Source: Symbiodinium natans
Lineage: Eukaryota; Sar; Dinophyceae; Suessiales; Symbiodiniaceae
NCBI GenBank assembly: GCA_905221605.1
Contig: CAJNDS010002224.1
Location: forward strand, 480,023-544,022
Reading direction: 5' to 3'
DNA: 64,000 nucleotides
The position numbers and the translations under genes are program-made. The notes under the pieces were generated by a model that was not told where the DNA came from, ran no database searches, and was given only the letters and a program-made list of their open reading frames with translations. Shown piece after piece: positions 1 to 10,289 of the stretch; the first letter of the stretch is position 1; every line of letters starts with the position of its first letter.

Positions 1-906
1 AAACCCTAAACCCTAAGCCCTGAACCCTGAACCCTGAAACCAAAACCAATGTGCGGCTCCCCGAAGATGCGTGGGACTTCCTGAGCGCCGGGCGTCCGAT
101 GGAAACCTCACGGGTCAGCATTCGTAGGGTTTAGGGTTTAGGGTTTCGGGTTTAGGGTCTTGGGATTCGTGATGGGGTAGGGTTCAGGGTCTAGAGTCCA
201 GGGTCTTGGGGTTTAGGGTTTGGGGTTTAGGGGGTTGAGGGTTTAAGGTTCTGGCGGTTGGAGCCCTAGGCATGGCACACCTGAAGACTCGGATGCAGTT
301 CCTCTTGAACAGATATGCTGCGTACTTACCAGCGTTTAGGGTTCGGGCTTTCGGCGAGCGCAATCCAAGCAACATCATAAGGAAAATGTAAGACAGCCAA
401 ATAACGCAAAACCATACTCCGTGCAACTACCCAGAGGCCCACATAATGTGAACAAGGCCTTTGGAAGGTGAATTCCTCCCGTTCTTGTGCTCAGCCATTT
501 GGATATCAGGTGAAACATGGTGCATTTTGGGTGGCAAATTCGAATGCTTCCATGCGAAGCCCGAATGAAGAGAATATGGGCACTGGGCACTCGAGGATAC
601 TCATCCCTAAGCCCCAAACCCCTAAACCCCAAATGCCCTGACCACAAAGAACTCTAAAGCCCTAAACCCCTGAAACCTTATAAACCCCAGAAGCCCACAG
701 ACTATAGGGGATAGGATTAGGGGAGAGCCTTGGGGATATAGACCCTCTGAACAAGGTCCCTGTGTTAAGAGAGTCAGAAGCGGGTTAAGAATGGTTCCCT
801 TTTAAGGGTCACCCTTATCCTGCCCTAAACCCTAAACCCTAAACCCTGAACCCTGAACCCTAAACCCTAAACCCTAAACCCTAAACCCTAAACCCCCTTA
901 TCCTAC

Positions 907-996
907 CTAGGACACTAGGCATCCCAGCAGGATGAAGTTGTTGAAAGGGCCGATGATGAAGAGCCCGGGGCGGTAGACATCTGCCAGATCTGCGGC
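907..996 (-). CDS. Candidate exon, membrane-like
   Basis: Open island following GGGGAGCAG; reads ADVYRPGLFIIGPFNNFILL, hydrophobic enough for a membrane segment, and meets TAG beside GTAGGATAAGG and a telomere array. Could be terminal or spliced. Protein family not recognised. Confidence 0.38.
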   Translation of the reverse strand, partial: AADLADVYRPGLFIIGPFNNFILLGCLVS

Positions 997-1274
997 CTGC
1001 TCCCCAAAAACGCCCAAACAAGATTCAAAACCCCTTAGCACTTCCAACGCACCGCATCGGATACAAAAGCTGCCCTTGGAGCCCGGACCCGAAAACCGCA
1101 GCCTCAAGCCAAGCACCTAAACCCTAAACCCCAATATCCCTAATCCGACACCCCAAGCCCTAGCCCTAAACTCAAAAAACCTAAACCTTAAGGCCCTAAA
1201 CTCTAAACCCTGAACCTTGAAGCCCTAAACCCTTAACCCTAAACCCTGATCCCCAAACGATAAACCCCAAACAC

Positions 1275-1342
1275 CATCCGTCCTTGGAGAAGGTGGAATA
1301 TCGGATGCCCAGATGAAGAGGTGGCCTCAGTAGCTTGGACTC
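1275..1342 (-). CDS. Candidate 68-bp exon
   Basis: Bounded by AAACCCAG|GAG and GGATG|GTGTTTGGGG, both splice dinucleotides lying in telomere-like sequence. Reads LLRPPLHLGIRYSTFSKDG; 22 codons plus two bases. Family unknown. Confidence 0.4.
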
Positions 1343-2813
1343 CTGGGTTTGGGGTTCTTAGGGCGGCAGGGGTTTAGGGTTTGGGGTTTAGGGTTTAGGG
1401 TTTGGGGTTTAGGGTTGAGGGTTCAGGGTTTCAGGTCTAAGGTTTAGGGTTTGGGGCTGCAGGGGCTTTAGGACTTTGTGTGTTTATGTCGTCTTTTACA
1501 AGTAAGGGATTTTAACTAAAAACGATAAAGGTATATATGGTTTGATTAGAGACTCAAGGTGGAGGGTTTGGGAGGCTTTGGGAGTCAGGGGTTTAAGGGA
1601 TTAGGGTTTAGGGTTTAGGGTTTAGGGTTTAGGGGATTGAGGGCTTGGGGAAATTTTTCGTTTCGGGATTTAGGCTCAGGGCTTGGGCTCTAGTGTGAGC
1701 AGCCAAGAGAACGAAAGCTGAAACACAACCGTCATGGGCTACACATCTAGGGATCGCACATGCTAGACATCGCGCCCGTGCCCAAACCCTACTACACCTT
1801 CAGAACCTGTACGCACACGAACATGGGATGGCTTCCAACCCCTAAGTCCCTAAGTGTGAAGCCCGAGCACGCTGAGAAGTTGAGTAGCTCCTCCGAATCC
1901 CTGAGCCGTACTTCCTGAACCCAACTCCCTAAGGCCTAAGGCCCAACACTGTACTGCGAACCCCAAACCCTAAACCCTAAACCCTAAACCCTAAACCCTA
2001 AACCCGGCTAAAGGCCAAAAAAACAGAACCACCGAAATCCTGCGATCCTAAAGCCTTACCCCCAACCCTCAAGCAATCATTAAACCCTCTAGGCCGGAAC
2101 CCCGAAGCCCTAAACCCGCACAGGCCTAAACTCAATGGAGTTATACTCGGACATCTAATGATGTGCCCCCAAGAGGTTCCCTGAATTTACTCCGAATATG
2201 GCCCTTCTGTTCCCTTCGAGGGTGTTGAACAAGGGTCCCCAAACCCAAGGGTACAACCTTAGGGGTCCAAGGAAGAATCCTTTGATAAGAAACTGCGAAA
2301 CCTCCCTAAACCCCTAAACCCCTAAACCCCTAAACCCTAAACCCTAAACCCCAAACCCTAAACCCTAAACCCTAAAGCTGTAAATGGCCCAAGGTACACA
2401 GCTCCAAGGCAGGATGCGGCGCCCACAGCCGACCTTCGAAGTGCAAGTTTAGGGTTTACGGTTTAGGGTTTAGGGTTTAGGGTTTAGGTTTCGTAGTTTC
2501 GTTTAAGCGGCTCAAAAATTGGGAAAGTCAGGGTTTTAGATATGGGGTCTCAAGACCTAAACCCTTGTAGGGTTTAGGGCTTGGGGTGTGTTATGCTCCT
2601 ATTTGGGGTTTAGGGCCTGGGAGTTAGAATTAGGGTTTTGAGTGACCTGCGTTCTTTATCAGGCTGATAAGGGATCATAGCTCCTGGCCTCTCTGAAACG
2701 AGAAAAAAGGCGTGGGACCTACTCACCTACTCCCTAAAGGATGCAAAGTAGTAAAACATCGAACATTACAGTCAGGGTTTTGGGCTGGGTGGGCGTGTCC
2801 CCCCTCCCCTCCG

Positions 2814-2856
<43 letters not shown>

Positions 2857-2859
2857 AAA
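2814..2859. repeat. C33 followed by A13
   Basis: Homopolymers; proline- and glycine-rich ORFs across them are artefacts. True length is uncertain in any assembly. Confidence 0.9.
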
Positions 2860-3318
2860 TGATAAACAGAAAAAGAAAAACAACACAAGTGCTTTTTTTC
2901 TGGCAGCCCGATCTTTGCGACACGTAGCCTCCGCACACGGACCCGGGCTGGATTTGGGTCACTCTCCGTGTGCTGCGGTGAGTCTCTCCCTCTCTCAGTC
3001 TAATTTTGGATCCAGGATGGAAGCCTACCCCGACCTTTTAGTAGTTTTCGGAGGCCCTCGTGCCTCTCTCTGAAAGGGAGAGTGGAGGACTCTACCGGAA
3101 ACTGAGGACCGGGTGGGTGCAAACGAGAAAACGCTTAGCCCCGTTCACCACCACCCGGCCTTCAGGGAAACGAACTTGAAATCCATGTGGATTAGGGCAA
3201 CCTCGCCCTCCCCTAAGCAATGATTCAGGAACCTCCTTTCCTATCCGCCCTGGGGTTGTGGGGGTTTGGGTCTTGCGGGCTGTAGAGTTTAGCGGGTGCA
3301 GTTCCCAAGAACTGCGCA

Positions 3319-4758
3319 CTACTGCGTTACGTAATGCACCTGCTGAAAAATTAGCTCATCAGTGCGCTGAGGGATCTTCTTACGTGCTCCCTCAAACAAC
3401 ATTCTGGTCCTTGAGTCGTGCAGTTTCAACTGCGCTCTGGCCAGCAGCAACAAGTCTGCAACGTCAAACTGAGAACTTCTAATCGCCCAAACCAGTGGCG
3501 TTCGACCCAACTTGTCCGCTCTTTGCATGTCAACGCCATATGTGAGCAGCAACTGTACATGCCTACAGCGGCCATGTATTGCTGCAACATGTAGAGCTGT
3601 TTGGCCGAAGATGCTCGTCTTGTCCTTGTCAACCCCGCTGTCCAAGAGCAGGCGTACAACATCTGCGTCGGCTTCAGCGGAAGCAATATGGAGAGCTGTC
3701 CTGCCCTCATTATCAACCATGCCTGTGCCACTATTGGCACTTGCTTCTAGAAGCAAACTTACAAGCTCCGCATTGCCAGCGTCTGCCGCCCACATGAGCG
3801 GAGTCATGCCTTCTTGATCAGCCACGTCTTTGGCAGCTTTAGCTTCCAACAGCAACCTTGCGACCTCCACATGGCCACAGACTGCTGCCCTAATGAGAGG
3901 CGTGTTGCCTGCTTCATCAGCCATGTCTTTGTCTGCCTTGGCTGCCAGCAACACATGTACGATCTCCATTGATCCTGCGCTTGCTGCGAGACCGAGCGGC
4001 CTTGCGCCCATCGTCTTCCCCGGAAAAATATTTTCTGCAGCCTTGTCCTTGTCAGCCTTGGCTTCCAACAACAGACTTACGACCATCGCGTTGCCCCCAG
4101 AAACCGCCTTGACAACGGGTGACCCCGCGTCCTTGTTGGCCTTGGCTTGCAACAGCAAGCTTACGACCTCCATGTGACCACTTGCTGCCGCCACACTCAA
4201 AGGTGTGTCGAAAAATAAATCCTGAATGTCCTTCCCAGCCCCCGCTTCCAGTAGCAACCTTACGACCTCCGTGTGGCCTCTCATCGCTGCCAGCTTAAGT
4301 GGTGTGATGCGAGTAGACGGGGTCTCCTTGTCGACCCGGTCGACCCCGGCTTCCAACAACAAGGCAACCATCTCCGGGATGCCCTTGTCTACTGCCATCA
4401 AGAGAGATGTTTGGCCCACCAATGCGTTGTCTAGCGCGACAAGGCAGAATGGATGTTGCAACATCTCCTCAGATTTGGAGACGTCAGAATCACGAATCGC
4501 ACGGATCCAGTCCTTTGCAGTTGCACTTGAAGGCTCCTCACAAGTAAGAACAACCAGTTGCAATGTCCTGAACTCATGCACAGGCGTCTCATCTGAAAGA
4601 ACCACCCCTCCATTCGTGATGCGCTGCTGAAAGCGTGACGGTTGATCATGGTTGCGCTGCAAAAACTGCTTCAGGCTGCGCACATCCCATACCTGCTCCT
4701 TGGGAACCGCGACCTCTGATCCATCCATCTTACGAACATGAAGCATGCTGGTCGACAT
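3319..4758 (-). CDS. Ankyrin-repeat protein with ubiquitin-like N-terminus
   Basis: Predicted 479-residue protein without introns. From about residue 100 to the C-terminus there are roughly ten ankyrin repeats with the usual pattern TPL-x2-AA-x-GH-x2-VV-x-LLL-x-A-x-A-x-KD; the clearest start with TPLKLAAMRGH, TPLIRAAVCGH, TPLMWAADAGN and TALHVAAIHGR. Residues about 5-75 (MLHVRKMDGSEV to LQLVVLTCEE) have the length and hydrophobic spacing of a ubiquitin-like fold, a pairing I recall from other dinoflagellate ankyrin proteins. Ankyrin arrays bind other proteins; no catalytic domain is seen, so the partner is unknown. ATG at 4758 is preferred: the frame runs eight codons further up only to a TTG just after an in-frame TAG. 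The bases before that TTG (pyrimidine-rich, ending GTAG) could be a 3' splice site, so an upstream exon is possible. No transmembrane segment or signal peptide. Confident as a gene, less so for the N-terminal fold. Confidence 0.88.
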   Translation of the reverse strand: MSTSMLHVRKMDGSEVAVPKEQVWDVRSLKQFLQRNHDQPSRFQQRITNGGVVLSDETPVHEFRTLQLVVLTCEEPSSATAKDWIRAIRDSDVSKSEEMLQHPFCLVALDNALVGQTSLLMAVDKGIPEMVALLLEAGVDRVDKETPSTRITPLKLAAMRGHTEVVRLLLEAGAGKDIQDLFFDTPLSVAAASGHMEVVSLLLQAKANKDAGSPVVKAVSGGNAMVVSLLLEAKADKDKAAENIFPGKTMGARPLGLAASAGSMEIVHVLLAAKADKDMADEAGNTPLIRAAVCGHVEVARLLLEAKAAKDVADQEGMTPLMWAADAGNAELVSLLLEASANSGTGMVDNEGRTALHIASAEADADVVRLLLDSGVDKDKTSIFGQTALHVAAIHGRCRHVQLLLTYGVDMQRADKLGRTPLVWAIRSSQFDVADLLLLARAQLKLHDSRTRMLFEGARKKIPQRTDELIFQQVHYVTQ

Positions 4759-4954
4759 GAGGGAGCAACGCACGCAACGCAACTACACGGTGAAACAAGG
4801 TGACCCCCACGGCGCCAGGCTGCTGGTGTTAAACATCGCGGCAAGGCAGGTAAGGAAAGAAAGCAAAAAATCAGCTCTCAAACCTCACCGCATCCCCAAA
4901 GTTGCATTATGAAAAGACCCCGCACCCTCACACAATCTCGATAACCGTTAGAAC

Positions 4955-5033
4955 CCCGATGCTGCTCATGGAGTCCAGGACCCACATGCTCCACGACTTT
5001 GAACTTAGGCATGACGTCGGGTTCTTGAGCAAC
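4955..5033 (-). CDS. Candidate 79-bp exon upstream of the ankyrin gene
   Basis: After GTTCTCAG| the frame reads VAQEPDVMPKFKVVEHVGPG and ends CGGG|GTTCTAACGG. It lies 197 bp above the ankyrin ATG on the same strand, but the leftover base does not match the ankyrin frame, so I do not join them. Confidence 0.45.
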
Positions 5034-5972
5034 CTGAGAACTCTTAGGGTTTAGGGTTTAGGGTTTAGGGTTTAGGGGTTAGGGTTTAGGGTTTCCCCAA
5101 ACAACCATGCTGAGACCGGCTCAGAACAGCGATGATCACGCCTGAGGCGGCAAGACTCGAAAAGATGTGGCAACAAGGTGAGGTCTCAACGAAACCATGT
5201 TACCCTGGAGCCTTATTTAAGGCAATGCTCGATCAGACGACCCAACGGGAAGCAACATTCCATGATTCGATGGGGTCTTATAAGGGAATCCTACTATTTG
5301 GGGTCTATTTTAGGGGTCTCCTATTTCGTCAACGCTCATATTCATGAAGCCAAGCTTTATCCGTGAAACCCAAGCATGCTGCAACCCTGGACCGGCATTT
5401 GCTTCGTCTATCTTCGTCTCTCCATGTAGCTTCAACGACAAGACTACTTTGGGCGGTTCATGTTATAGGGTTCTTAAAGGAGGGGGGTTCGAGGGGGGTA
5501 GGTACCTAGGGACCTTAGGGAAGCTTGGGGAGCCTTAGGGAGTACTGGGAGTATTAGGGAACCTCGGGTTACATATGCAGGGAACTGTCACCCAGCCATG
5601 ATGCGCACCCTTCTCCAACAGCCAGTCCCTAAACCCTAAACCCTAAATCCTAAACCCTTAACCCTAAACCCTAAACTCTACAGTTTCATTGACCCGGAGA
5701 GGGTTCCCCTCCCACGTCCGAAGACCCTTCAGGTAGATGTCGTGAGAAGCCCACGAAGCAAAGCAAGCAAACACATGCGAAACAGTAGGCCCAAAAGCAA
5801 CCTCGGAATAAAAATGGCACCCTTTTTGGTTTAAAGGTTTCTAGGGGCTCATAAGGGAACCTTAACCCTTTAAAACAAGCGAATCAGAGCCGACTCTGGG
5901 TCCCAGTAGCCCTGAACCCTAAACCCTAAACATATGGGTCCTGGAACATAAGGCGCACAAGACGCACAGACC

Positions 5973-6103
5973 CTGGTTCTTAGTAGGGAATAGGGGAATG
6001 AGGTACCCTATATAATCCCTTAAGGGTGTATAGATATATATAGGGGGTACCTCATTCCCTCATCCCTAAACCCTAAACCCACTCATTCCCCACTAAGAAA
6101 CAG
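5973..6103. mobile_element. MITE-like palindrome, family A, with a telomere insertion
   Basis: Starts CTGGTTCTTAGTAGGGAAT and ends CCCACTAAGAAACAG, its near inverse, with GGTACCC...GGGTACC inside. CTCATTCCC at 6051-6059 and 6082-6090 flanks two CCCTAAA units in one arm. No coding capacity. Confidence 0.7.
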
Positions 6104-6203
6104 CGGACATGGGCTGAGGCCCACACCCACGCACAGCAGCTTCGTGGGATCTGCACTCCTGAGAGGGAAAGTGGGGGCTTCTCAAGACTCCGACCTTATC
6201 GTA

Positions 6204-6308
6204 CTGGTTCTTAGTAGGGGTTTAGGGTAGGGTTTCGGGTTTAGGGGAGGGAATGGGGTACCCTATATGATCCCTTAAAGGGTATGCATAAAGCGGTATA
6301 AGGTGCCT
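6204..6308. mobile_element. MITE family A copy interrupted by telomere repeats
   Basis: CTGGTTCTTAGTAGGG is followed by about 35 bp of TTTAGGG-type repeats, then GGAATGGGGTACCCTATAT, the normal continuation. The right arm is degraded. Confidence 0.6.
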
Positions 6309-6881
6309 GATTTTGAAGCGGTGGCTTCAAGACTCGGACCGTATAAAGTCATTTGAAACCGTAAAATCAAAATCAGACCCTAAACCCTTTACAGTAATAC
6401 TGCGGGCGCTTCTCTTTTCATTCATTCGCCCGTAGATTATTATTAGTAGTCTCTTCGCACACTAGTATGATTATTACGTAGAGAATATAATTAATGCGCT
6501 TATAAGGAAAAGAACGAAGTGAGTGTACGCATGAAGTGCATGAATTATATGAACGAAGAAAAAGAGAATAATAATACGGCGTTTGTATTGAAGTGAGCAA
6601 AGAGAACGAAGCACGAAACGCCCGTATTATTATGAACGAAACGTGTTCTCTCTTCGTTGGGGTTTCATGGACGCACTTTTAGTATTATTATTAGGAAGAA
6701 CGAAGTACTTTACTAAACCCTCAACCCTAAACCCTAAACTGCTGAAACTACTCACATCTGCCAGCCCAGGTTTGAACCAAGGTCTGGGGGCACAAACTTG
6801 GCTAAGCTTCACAGGCCCAAACCTCCATCCTGGGAAAGGTTTAGGGTTTAGGGTCTATAGGGCCTAGGGTTTATTGAACAA

Positions 6882-6963
6882 GGTACCCTATATAATCCCT
6901 GTAAGGGTATTTATAAGGGGGACAGAGGGTACCTCATTCCCTCATCCCCTACTCAGAACCAGC
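6882..6963. mobile_element. MITE family A copy, left arm missing
   Basis: GGTACCCTATATAATCCCT through ACCTCATTCCCTCAT to CTCAGAACCAG matches the core and right arm; the left is telomere-like sequence. Confidence 0.6.
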
Positions 6964-9740
6964 GCCAGTAATTAACATACCTTTGCCGGTCGAAGGTTGG
7001 GGGTTCGGGGCTAGAGCCAGGGTTACAGTTGTCAGGTTCTCTGACTTAAGATCTATCTAGGGTTTAGGGTTTAGGGTTTGGGGTGGGGTAAGGTTACGGG
7101 GGCTATAGCCTTCAGGGTTCAAGCTTCAGGTTTAGATTGATGGAAAGCTCTATGTAGCCCAAGGTGCGTCTTGAAGCGGCAGCTTTGCACTCTCAAACCC
7201 CAAGGCCCATCGACTTGTAAGCTTTGGGGATTGGGGCCCGTTGAGATTTTTGGGAGTCGGGCTTAGGGTGTAAGTCGGGTTCGGAGGGTGGGCTTCTTTG
7301 GAGAAAGTCAGGGCTTCAAGAACCCTGAGCCCTAAACCCTGAACCCTAAACCCTGAACCCTAAAACATGAACCCTGAACCCTAAACCCAAACCCTAAACA
7401 CTACGTAAACCCTAAACCCTAACTCTAAACCCTAAGCCGCCCTGAACAAGTTAGAGGCCAGCGGCCAAGATGGCTGTTGCTGTGCTTCCATCTCAGTGGG
7501 GCGCTGGTACCCGCCGCGGCCTTGCTTACCGGCTCGGATTGGCTTTAGGGTTTTCAGGGTTTGGTAGGTTTTATATCATCTTAATCTATTTTTGTAATTG
7601 TCCTATTTAATTTTGTGTTTTGTTCAAGGGTGTTTGGGGTTTCGGGTTAAGGGTTTTAGGGTGTACTTGCCGGCCCTTAATCGAAAACTTCCGAGTACTG
7701 TACCTACTCCCCTAAACGCTAAACCCGGAACCGTAAAACCTAACTAAACCTGAATGCTAAACTCGAAACCCTTTCGAGAACCGTCTAAATCCCAGCCAGG
7801 TACTAGACTTGGCGATAGAAGCCACGTGGTTTCTGTTTATGGTCGTCCGACCGATTTGGGGCGGGGAGCGTTGTAGTGTCAAGCCCCAAACCGTTTGTAA
7901 ACAGTCAACCGTAATCAAAAAACCGCAAAAACTGCGCAGCTCCTGAAAACGAACTAGCAGCAACCCGAACCAAAACAACCAGCGGCAACTGAAAAAGCCT
8001 TTAACAATCTTGAAGCCTTGAGCCAGTAACCCAATAACAAAGCACACATGGTGGTTTCCGAAATTGGGGGGGGGGGGGGGGGGGGTGCCTTTTTTGGGGG
8101 GTCCTTACTACCATAAGGGAATCCTACATATCCGGGGTTTGTTCTAGGGGTCCCCTATTGTCGTAAACCTGCGACATGTGCTAAACCCTGGCTCCGAACT
8201 GGGTAGGGCCAACTTCAGGAAGCAAAGCTCCCAGGTGGGCAGCGTCTACTACTAGTTGCTTAAGAAGCCCCCCAAAAGAAAACAAAAACAATAATCCCCA
8301 TATTGCCCTTATAAGGAAGAATCTTTTTGCTGTTTGGGTGGTTCTTAAGCACATAGCAGAGTATATGAGCGACCGTCAAGACTCTAGTTGTCGCGCCTAG
8401 GTCGGGCACTAGGGGGGGGGGGGGGGTCGCTTTTTGGTGTTAAGCGTCGCTTTACATGGCTTTTGTTGGCTTAGGGTTTCGGGTTTAGGGTTTTGGTTTA
8501 GGAGGTTGTCGGACCTGCAGTTAGCACATGTCCTCCCAAGGATAAGTCGCGTTTACCACAGTCTTGGCCCTTGCTCATCAAAGGCTCCGATAAACAAAGG
8601 GTGTAGAAGGGCGCGAACCGACCTGAAATGGGCTTACAACTCAAGACTGAACTAAGCCCCAAGAACCCTCATAACCAAAAACACTAAATCGACAACCCTG
8701 AGAACCCTAAACCCTGCGCCCTCAAAAGCCTAAAGCCGAAAACCCTCAGAACCCTCATAACCCCAAATCCTAAATGCACAACCCAACATCCCAAACCCTG
8801 AAAACCGTTATTACCCAAACCCTCAAAATCCCAAACCCTAATCCCTCAGAACCCTAAACCTTGAAACCCTAAACCCCAAACCCCAAACCCTAAACCGTAA
8901 ACAACAAAAAGAGGAGGAATCCGGGGCTGCAGCGATGGGACCCAGGACCAGCAAGGGGGTCCATGGCTTCGGCTTACGACTTCGGGCTTAGACAGGGTTT
9001 GAAGAACTTAGGGTTTAGGGTTTAGGGTTTAGGGTTTAGGGTTTGGGGTTTAGGGTTTGGGGCTTAGGTTCTGGGTTTTGGGCTTTAGGTGCAGGAACTA
9101 GGACTGAGTTAGGGTTCAGGGTCCAGGGTAGCTGAAGGTCCATCATCCTCCAAAGCCCTAAGACTCTGAGCTCCTCGGCCTCGAGCACAGGACACAGATT
9201 TCAAAGGGGTTTAGGGTTAAGGTATAGGGTTTAGGGTTTAGGGTTTCGGGTTTAGGGGTTTAGCGTATAGGGTTTAGGGTTTAGGGTTTGGGGTTTAGGG
9301 TTTAGTGTTTTGGGGTTCAGGGGAGGCTTAGGGTTTTTGGGTTTTGGGTTTCGGGTTCTTGAGTGTAGATAAAGGGTTTCAGGATTTAGGGCCTAGACTA
9401 GATTTTAGTAAACAAGCCATTATAGCCCTGAACCTCTTCAACCCTATAAGAGGTACGCCAACTCTGCACTTCCTGAACCCTAAACCCTCAAACCCTGTAC
9501 CTGTCCTGATCTGGTTACTGGGTAGCCCAGTAACTATATTGTAACAAGGGCACCCTTTTGGGGTTGGTTACTTTGTAAGGGAACCCAGAATCAAAAAAAA
9601 GGTAAAGGGCGCCCCTGGGCTACCCAGCCTCGACATAGTAACCCCTAGACCCTAAACCCTATAAACTCTAAACCCCAAACCCTAAACCCTAAACCCTGAA
9701 CCCTGAACCTAAAAAAACCCTAAACCCCCCCTTTGGGCGC

Positions 9741-9815
9741 TTAAAGAGGCCGAATCCCCGTGAGACGCGGCGTGCGGCCTTCCTTTGTGGCATCCTCGAG
9801 GTCGGGAAAGCGTAC
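9741..9815 (-). CDS. Candidate exon between convergent telomere arrays
   Basis: After CGCGATGAG| the minus frame reads VRFPDLEDATKEGRTPRLTG and reaches TAA after 24 codons, so it is terminal or uses an internal donor. CCCTAAA lies to its left, TTTAGGG to its right. A plus-strand frame (LEVGKAYLIAKF) is also open. Confidence 0.42.
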   Translation of the reverse strand, partial: VRFPDLEDATKEGRTPRLTGIRPL

Positions 9816-10128
9816 CTCATCGCGAAGTTCAAGGGGTTTAGGGTTTAGGGTTCAGGGTTTGTTGTTGAGGGTTGATGGTTGAGGGTGCAGGGTTGAGGGT
9901 GGAGGGTTTAGGGTTTAGGGTCCCTAAATATCCTGAACCCCCAAAAAGCCCTTTTAGCCCTATACTTCCGAAACTTGCGGGTTCTCTGACTCCAACTCCG
10001 GAGATTTAGGGTTTCGGGATGAGGGATTCGGGATGAGGGTTTGGGAACCCTAAACCCTAAACCCTAAACCCTAAACCCTAAACCCTAAACCCTAAACCCT
10101 AAACCCTAAACCCTCCAAAGCGCATCAC

Positions 10129-10190
10129 GTGAGCATGGCGGGCACTCGGATAGTCTCGCGCGTCAATGCATCCAGCCTTGCAGTGAGCTG
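10129..10190 (-). CDS. Candidate 62-bp exon between convergent telomere arrays
   Basis: GGTCTCCTCAG| (pyrimidine-rich) then QLTARLDALTRETIRVPAML, ending CTCAC|GTGATGCG. Pure arrays of about ten units flank it on both sides. Confidence 0.45.
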
Positions 10191-10289
10191 CTGAGGAGAC
10201 CGACACCCCAAACCCGCAGAGTTTAGGGTTTAGGGTTTAGGGTTTAGGGTTTAGGGTTTAGGGTTTAGGGTTTAGGGTTTAGGGTGTTG

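Larger units (their letters stand above)
5100..9660. other. Repeat-rich interval without clear genes
   Basis: Degenerate telomere tracts, family A MITEs, poly-G runs near 8070 and 8412, and an AT-rich patch at 6400-6700. One GC-rich island at 7450-7545 could be an exon; nothing else is supported. Confidence 0.5.

Noticed and set aside
1-2500. A true chromosome end in the first kilobases
   Set aside because: Arrays are short, degenerate and flip orientation, and the same pattern continues across all 64 kb.
2712-3073. Proline- or glycine-rich ORFs
   Set aside because: They are translations of a C33/A13 homopolymer.
6765-6800. tRNA-like TTCAAAC loop
   Set aside because: The flanking bases do not form T-arm, anticodon or acceptor stems.
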